The translations under genes were made by a program, and so were the position numbers. A DNA stretch of 64,000 nucleotides from Toxonevra muliebris (taxonomy: Eukaryota; Arthropoda; Insecta; Diptera; Pallopteridae), in NCBI GenBank assembly GCA_963691655.1, contig OY829328.1, positions 71,552,400 to 71,616,399 on the forward strand. Reading direction: 5' to 3'. Under the pieces are notes generated by a model. It did not search any database. It had not been told where the DNA came from and saw nothing but the letters and a program-made list of their open reading frames with translations. Within the stretch, counting starts at the first letter, position 1, and each line of letters opens with the position of its first letter. Shown one piece after another: positions 59,599 to 64,000 of the stretch.

Positions 59599-60690
59599 AA
59601 GATATGCAATGAGGCAAACAAGATATGCAACTCTGTGTCTTCGCTCCGACGGAGGGAATATGAAATAAATCCCAGTCGAAGAAAATCCGGTTCTAGGCTT
59701 TAGAGCGAAGCGAAAGAGGGGAAGCGAACTTCATAATACCAAAATTCATTTCCGCCCTCACATACGATCCACCGCGCTTTGCATAATCGGCCTACATTTA
59801 ACGACAGTTACCGCTTGAGGTGTTATATTTTGCGAATCTTCATAAAACCAATCAAGATTAATTATTAGGAGTGCTTAACTTTTTTCGTGCTAACTTTTTT
59901 CGTGAGGCATCTTAATTTACATAGAATGGAATGACCTAAGAAGTAAAATATAAGAGTATCATTTAAATAAATGACAATGGACTATTTCAGCTTCAAACAA
60001 AAATTAAGCATTAGTCGAAAAATTGTTTCAGAATCATAAATGACGTCATGCCAGAAATTAAAAAAAGACTTAGTTTTAAATCAACGAAATATTCAATTAT
60101 TTTCCAATGTTTGAATTGATTTGAAATATTATAACCTACACTTCAAGAAAGATTTAATTTTGATTAAATATGTTCTCGTTTAATCAAAATCAAACATTTT
60201 TAAAGTGGACTACATATAGGTCATTGAGCATATTCGGGTTAAATGGAAATAAATTAAATCAGAAACCTTTTGAAATTAATTTGAAATCAATTTGGAATAA
60301 ATTTGAAATATTCTGAAATTATTTTTGAATATTTCATAATTTATTTTGAAAAATTCTGAATACAATTAAGGGAGAGAAAATATAATTGAAAATTAAAATT
60401 ATAGTGAATTGTAAGTGCTTAACTACAAAGAAAAGAGCCCAGTAGAAAATAGGTAGTAACAATTGATCTAACCTAATTCTAATTTGAGTAATTTGTTAAT
60501 GCACACCGCACTAACAATTTTTCAGAAGAGTGGAGATAAAAAAAATTTAAAGTACTCAAAGTGGAGCAAAACAAAAATTTTAAATTTATGCTTTTCTTAG
60601 ACTGTTTAAGTCTTCTTTTTTTTTTTTGCTTATACAAAATACAAACATTGTTATACTATAAGTAATTATAAGTACTACAAGTCTTGCCCC
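59599..60690. other. 5' flank of the second P450 gene
   Basis: AT-rich with many AATTTGAAATxxAATTTG-like words around 60100-60360; no gene recognised. Confidence 0.4.
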
Positions 60691-60695
60691 GAAAA

Positions 60696-60705
60696 TATAT
60701 AAAAG
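60696..60705 (+). promoter_or_regulatory. TATA box of the second P450 gene
   Basis: TATATAAAAG lies 134 bp upstream of the ATG at 60839, comparable to the arrangement in copy A (116 bp from TATA to ATG). An initiator is not clear. Confidence 0.6.
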
Positions 60706-60838
60706 CAACCAGTAGCCATGATAAGAATTAGTAAGAATTTGATACGCATATATGAAAGAGCAACTGTTACGGAATAGCCAAGTGAAACTAGCGGATACTT
60801 AATATACATACATAACATTTATATTTATATTGATAATT

Positions 60839-62522
60839 ATGTCGTCGATCACCGTATCACTTGCAATCGTTGCCGTAATCTTCGTTACTCTATGGCTTTG
60901 GCTGAAACATCGTTTTAATTATTGGAAGCGCTACAATATACCTTATATTAAACCAAATTTAATATTTGGCAATTTTAAGGAGATCCTGACATCCACAGAG
61001 GGTCCTTGCGAATTTTTTGAAAATCTTTATAGCCACGAAAATGCTAAGGGTAATCCTGTTCTTGGGTTATATCTTTTTAATAAGCCTTGTTTGTTGATAC
61101 GTGAACTGGAACTGGTGAAAGCTGTTTTAATTAAAGATTTCAACAAGTTCTCAAATCGTTTTACTGCCTCAGATCCGCATTCAGATTCATTGGGGGCTGA
61201 TAATTTATTTTTCGTTAAGAATCCAGAATGGAAAGAAATACGCATTAAATTGACACCAGTTTTTACGAGTGGAAAAATGCGGCAAATGTTCCCCTTGATC
61301 GAAAAGGTAAGTGAGACATGGATACGGAAATACTTATACAATAATTGACATATATAAATATATATTTTCAGATTGGTTGCGAATATGATAAATATCTATG
61401 CTCACTGCCCGTAGATCCGAAAACCAATTCAACTGTAGTCGAAGTAAAAGATATAAATGCGCTCTTCTCCACCGATGTAATTGCTATTGCTGCTTTTGGT
61501 GTTCACGCAAATAGTTTAAGCAATCCAAATGGTGATTTCCGAACCAATGGCAAACGTATTTTTGAATTTACTTGGCTACGCTCGCTGGAATTTAAAGCAA
61601 TGTCATTTTTTCCGAGTTTAGTGAAACTATTTGGATTCAAAGTTTTCTCTAAGGAGACAACCGATTTCATGAGGAAAACTCTGAATTACGTTATGGAAGA
61701 ACGTATTAAATCGGGTGCGACTCGAAATGATCTGATTGATATTCTTATAAATTTCCGAAAACAAGCTGAAGCTGCTAATAAAGAGGATAAGAAACATTTC
61801 ATACTACAGGGAGATTCTCTATTGGCACAGGCTGCCATTTTCTTTTCGGCTGGTTTTGAGACATCATCATCAACAATGTCATTTAGTATGTATGAACTTT
61901 CACGTCATCAGGATATACAACAACGTTTGCGTGAAGAGATACGTGAAGCCTTACAACAGAATGATGGCAAATTAACATATGAGATGATCATGGAGATGAA
62001 ATATCTACACAATGTGATACAGGAAGTGTTGAGGTTCTATCCCCCCCTACCTTTCCTTGATCGTGAGTGTACGCTAACTGAGGGTGAGAAAGGATATTCA
62101 CTGAAACCTTATTGTGATTTTGATATTCCAAATGGGATGCCGGTTTATATAGCAGCCTCATCATTGCATATGGATCCAAAAGTGTGTAGTTTGATATTTT
62201 ACAAATTTTTAAAATATCTATCTATTTTTCTTTACAGTATTTCCCCGATCCACATACTTTCGATCCTGATCGTTTTGCTCCCGAAAATAAACACCGTGTT
62301 AATTTTGGCGCCTATATGCCTTTTGGCATCGGACCACACAGCTGCATTGGTGAACGTTTTGGTCTGATGCAGACTAAAGTTGGTCTTGCAAATTTCTTCA
62401 GAAATCATTATGTCACACCTTGTGAGAAATCACACAAAACTATGAAATTAAATCCATACGCTTTAATTATACAGTCAGAGGGTGGCATATATTGTAATAT
62501 AGTTCGTGATCCATTGCTTTAA
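60839..62522 (+). CDS. CYP6G-like cytochrome P450, copy B
   Basis: Exons 60839-61306, 61372-62181 and 62238-62522 join in phase to 520 aa. It starts MSSITVSLAIVAVIF, a membrane anchor, then LWLWLKHRFNYWKRYNIPYI. Motifs: WKEIR (C-helix), AGFETSS (I-helix), EVLR (K-helix), PDRF, and heme loop FGIGPHSCIG. It is about four-fifths identical to copy A by eye, with the same two intron positions (after the ECM-like PLIEK/PLIEE segment and after HMDPK), so the two are a tandem duplicate on the same strand 2.9 kb apart. Differences include one residue fewer in the loop before HFILQGD and one more at the N-terminus. Both introns are minimal (65 and 56 bp). Expected to be an ER-bound monooxygenase; substrate unknown. 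Confidence 0.95.
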
Positions 62523-62904
62523 GAGAGTTTTGCGTTTAGCTTGAGTTCTTTTAGTTTCTTAGGTTTATTTTTGTATGAATCAGAATTTATAGTAAACGAA
62601 ATTTTTATATATTTATGTGGCAAATGAATATAATTAATTTTATTATGTTTTATTTGAATTTGTAATGATGTAAAATTTAATGTACATAATTGAATTCGAT
62701 CGAATTTTGTGTTCATGAGTAAGTCGCTGGCCACGTACTTCAGTCGTTCTGCTCAGATTTTTATCAGTTTTATAAGTCAGTAAAAGTAATTAGTTTAATA
62801 TCCTGGCTATATTTGAATCTTTTATTTTGAACTCATACATTTTATTAACATAGTAAGTGAAAGCAGCAATATCGTATATATCTATTTATGAAATAATGAT
62901 AAAC
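62523..62904. other. 3' flank of P450 copy B
   Basis: AT-rich; no gene. No canonical AATAAA is found in the first 200 bp. Confidence 0.4.
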
Positions 62905-64000
62905 AAGGTTTAAATGTCAATGTCGGATGGTATACTACCTGTTGCTCTGAAAGAGGGTATGGAGCAATTGCTACCGGGTTTGAAGACGATTTTCAATCAG
63001 TTTGGCACTCGCTCACATACCTCAACAATGTTGGTTGGTAAAAGAGCGCATCCGTAGTAAGTCGCTATTGTCACAACCTCTTTCTTCATTTCAGCATGCA
63101 TACCAATGTTGAAAATCTTATAGAGCGAGCTCTCAACAGGAAAGAATGCACTACTGACGGTATGTGTAATGCAGCAGGTCAGTATGGAGTGGATCATTTT
63201 TTTTTTGTTAACTGGATACGCTCTATGCTGTCAAACAGACTTATGTTGGTTGGAGCTGGATTCGGTTAATCCGTGACTTACGGTGTGAATAGAGGATGTC
63301 CCCACACGTACTCTCTCCACTGCTGTGGTGTCTGCTGGTTAACTTTCGGCTTGTTTCCCTAAATGAGTCGGATATGTACACACAATTACGGGTAGATCGT
63401 GCTCTGAATATGATTGACTCTTCGTGTTGTTCAAATGGGCTATCGGTAGACCTTCTTAAAACTAGTGTTTTTTTTTTTGCCAGGAGAAGGAAAGCTGAGA
63501 GACCCATTTTACCAATACTTAGAGGAATCACTATTCAGCTATGCTAAGAAGTGAAATATCTTTGAATTATTCTAGATACTAAACTTCTTTGGAGTTCTCA
63601 TGTTGAGCTAAAGATATCCAGGGCAGTGGCAGCTTTCTGTCAATGTATGGCTATTTTTGACAAAACATGTGGTCTATCACCATTAGACCCATCATCAGAT
63701 TTCAAAGGACTTTGGCCATTTGTTGTATGGGAGCATAAATGCAATATACATTGGTATAACACTAGCTGGATTGTTGAAGACACTGATTTTGACCTGACAG
63801 TTCTGCCAATGCCATCCGACATAATGCCTACAGTTCCAGGTTTAAAAATGCCCTATACATATAAATCCCAGAAGGCTAAACCTGGTTTTTGCCAGAATCT
63901 GGGTTTGGAATTAATTGTAAGCGCATTTTCACCGACGGCTGCAAAATAGAATACAGTTCGGGTTTTGAGGTCTTCATTGAAAATGATGGAGTGTACTTTC
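62905..64000 (+). mobile_element. LOA-like LINE, runs off the window end
   Basis: Plus-strand blocks in order: MSDGILPVALKEGMEQLLPG-like RT start (about 62920-62990, frame-broken), ENLIERALNRKEC (about 63111), QYGVDHFFFVNWIRSMLSNR (RT, about 63180-63240), VNRGCP followed by LSPLLWCLLV (about 63285-63345) with the YADD segment deleted or garbled, ALNMIDSSCCSNGLSVDLLK (about 63400-63465), LLWSSHVELKISRAVAAF (about 63583-63635), and an RNase H start IFTDGCKIEYSSGFEVFIEN (about 63925-63985). It has internal deletions and stops. The 3' end lies beyond the window. Confidence 0.85.

Noticed and set aside
1..64000. CRISPR array, operons or prokaryotic gene clusters
   Set aside because: Spliced genes, SINEs and fly transposons show nuclear eukaryotic DNA; no regularly spaced repeat array was seen.

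Overview
The window looks like nuclear DNA of a higher fly, most likely a tephritid-type fruit fly. Genes are split by short AT-rich GT-AG introns, and two P450 genes match the dipteran CYP6G pattern. The spaces between genes are full of LOA-like and Jockey-like LINEs, Tc1/mariner, hAT-like and piggyBac-like elements, tRNA-derived SINEs and short-period fly microsatellites. The species assignment is inference; the sequence itself shows only 'dipteran'.

Layout. Bases 1-15.1 kb are almost entirely transposon debris: several degenerate LINE copies with reverse transcriptase and RNase H remnants. One of these (7.98-10.39 kb) is split by a complete Tc1-like element with TA duplication. Near 2.3 kb there is one possible host exon coding a membrane helix. 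At 15.4-16.5 kb on the minus strand lies an intronless cereblon-like gene (LON plus CULT domains) that has lost two of the three tryptophans of the usual CULT pocket. A minus-strand LINE fills 17.2-19.2 kb. A small four-exon C2H2 zinc-finger gene runs from 19.6 to 23.5 kb. From 24 to 29 kb there is a piggyBac-like MITE, a dead mariner, a tRNA-derived SINE and AT-rich spacer.

The main gene, 29.4-45.3 kb on the plus strand, is a complete ECM29 (proteasome adaptor/scaffold). I could join 22 exons in a single open frame of 1,890 codons. Its three long introns are the ones that carry transposons. The longest (4.9 kb) holds a hAT-like element inside a hAT-like element inside a third terminal-inverted-repeat element, each hAT-like copy with a perfect 8-bp target duplication, plus a 5'-truncated Jockey-type insertion with a 13-bp duplication.

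From 45.3 to 54.3 kb there is a minus-strand SINE, a LINE ORF1 fragment and a large pair of inverted repeats around 49.8 and 52.2 kb. Two tandem, same-strand CYP6G-like P450 genes follow (54.4-58.0 and 60.8-62.5 kb). Each has three exons and encodes 520 aa with all canonical P450 motifs. They are a tandem duplicate pair whose first introns differ in length by about 1.8 kb. The window ends inside another plus-strand LINE (62.9-64.0 kb).

The genes do not form one pathway. ECM29 and cereblon both belong to ubiquitin-proteasome biology, while the P450 pair is a microsomal oxidase cluster. No prokaryotic-style operon or CRISPR array is present, and I found no intact tRNA gene.
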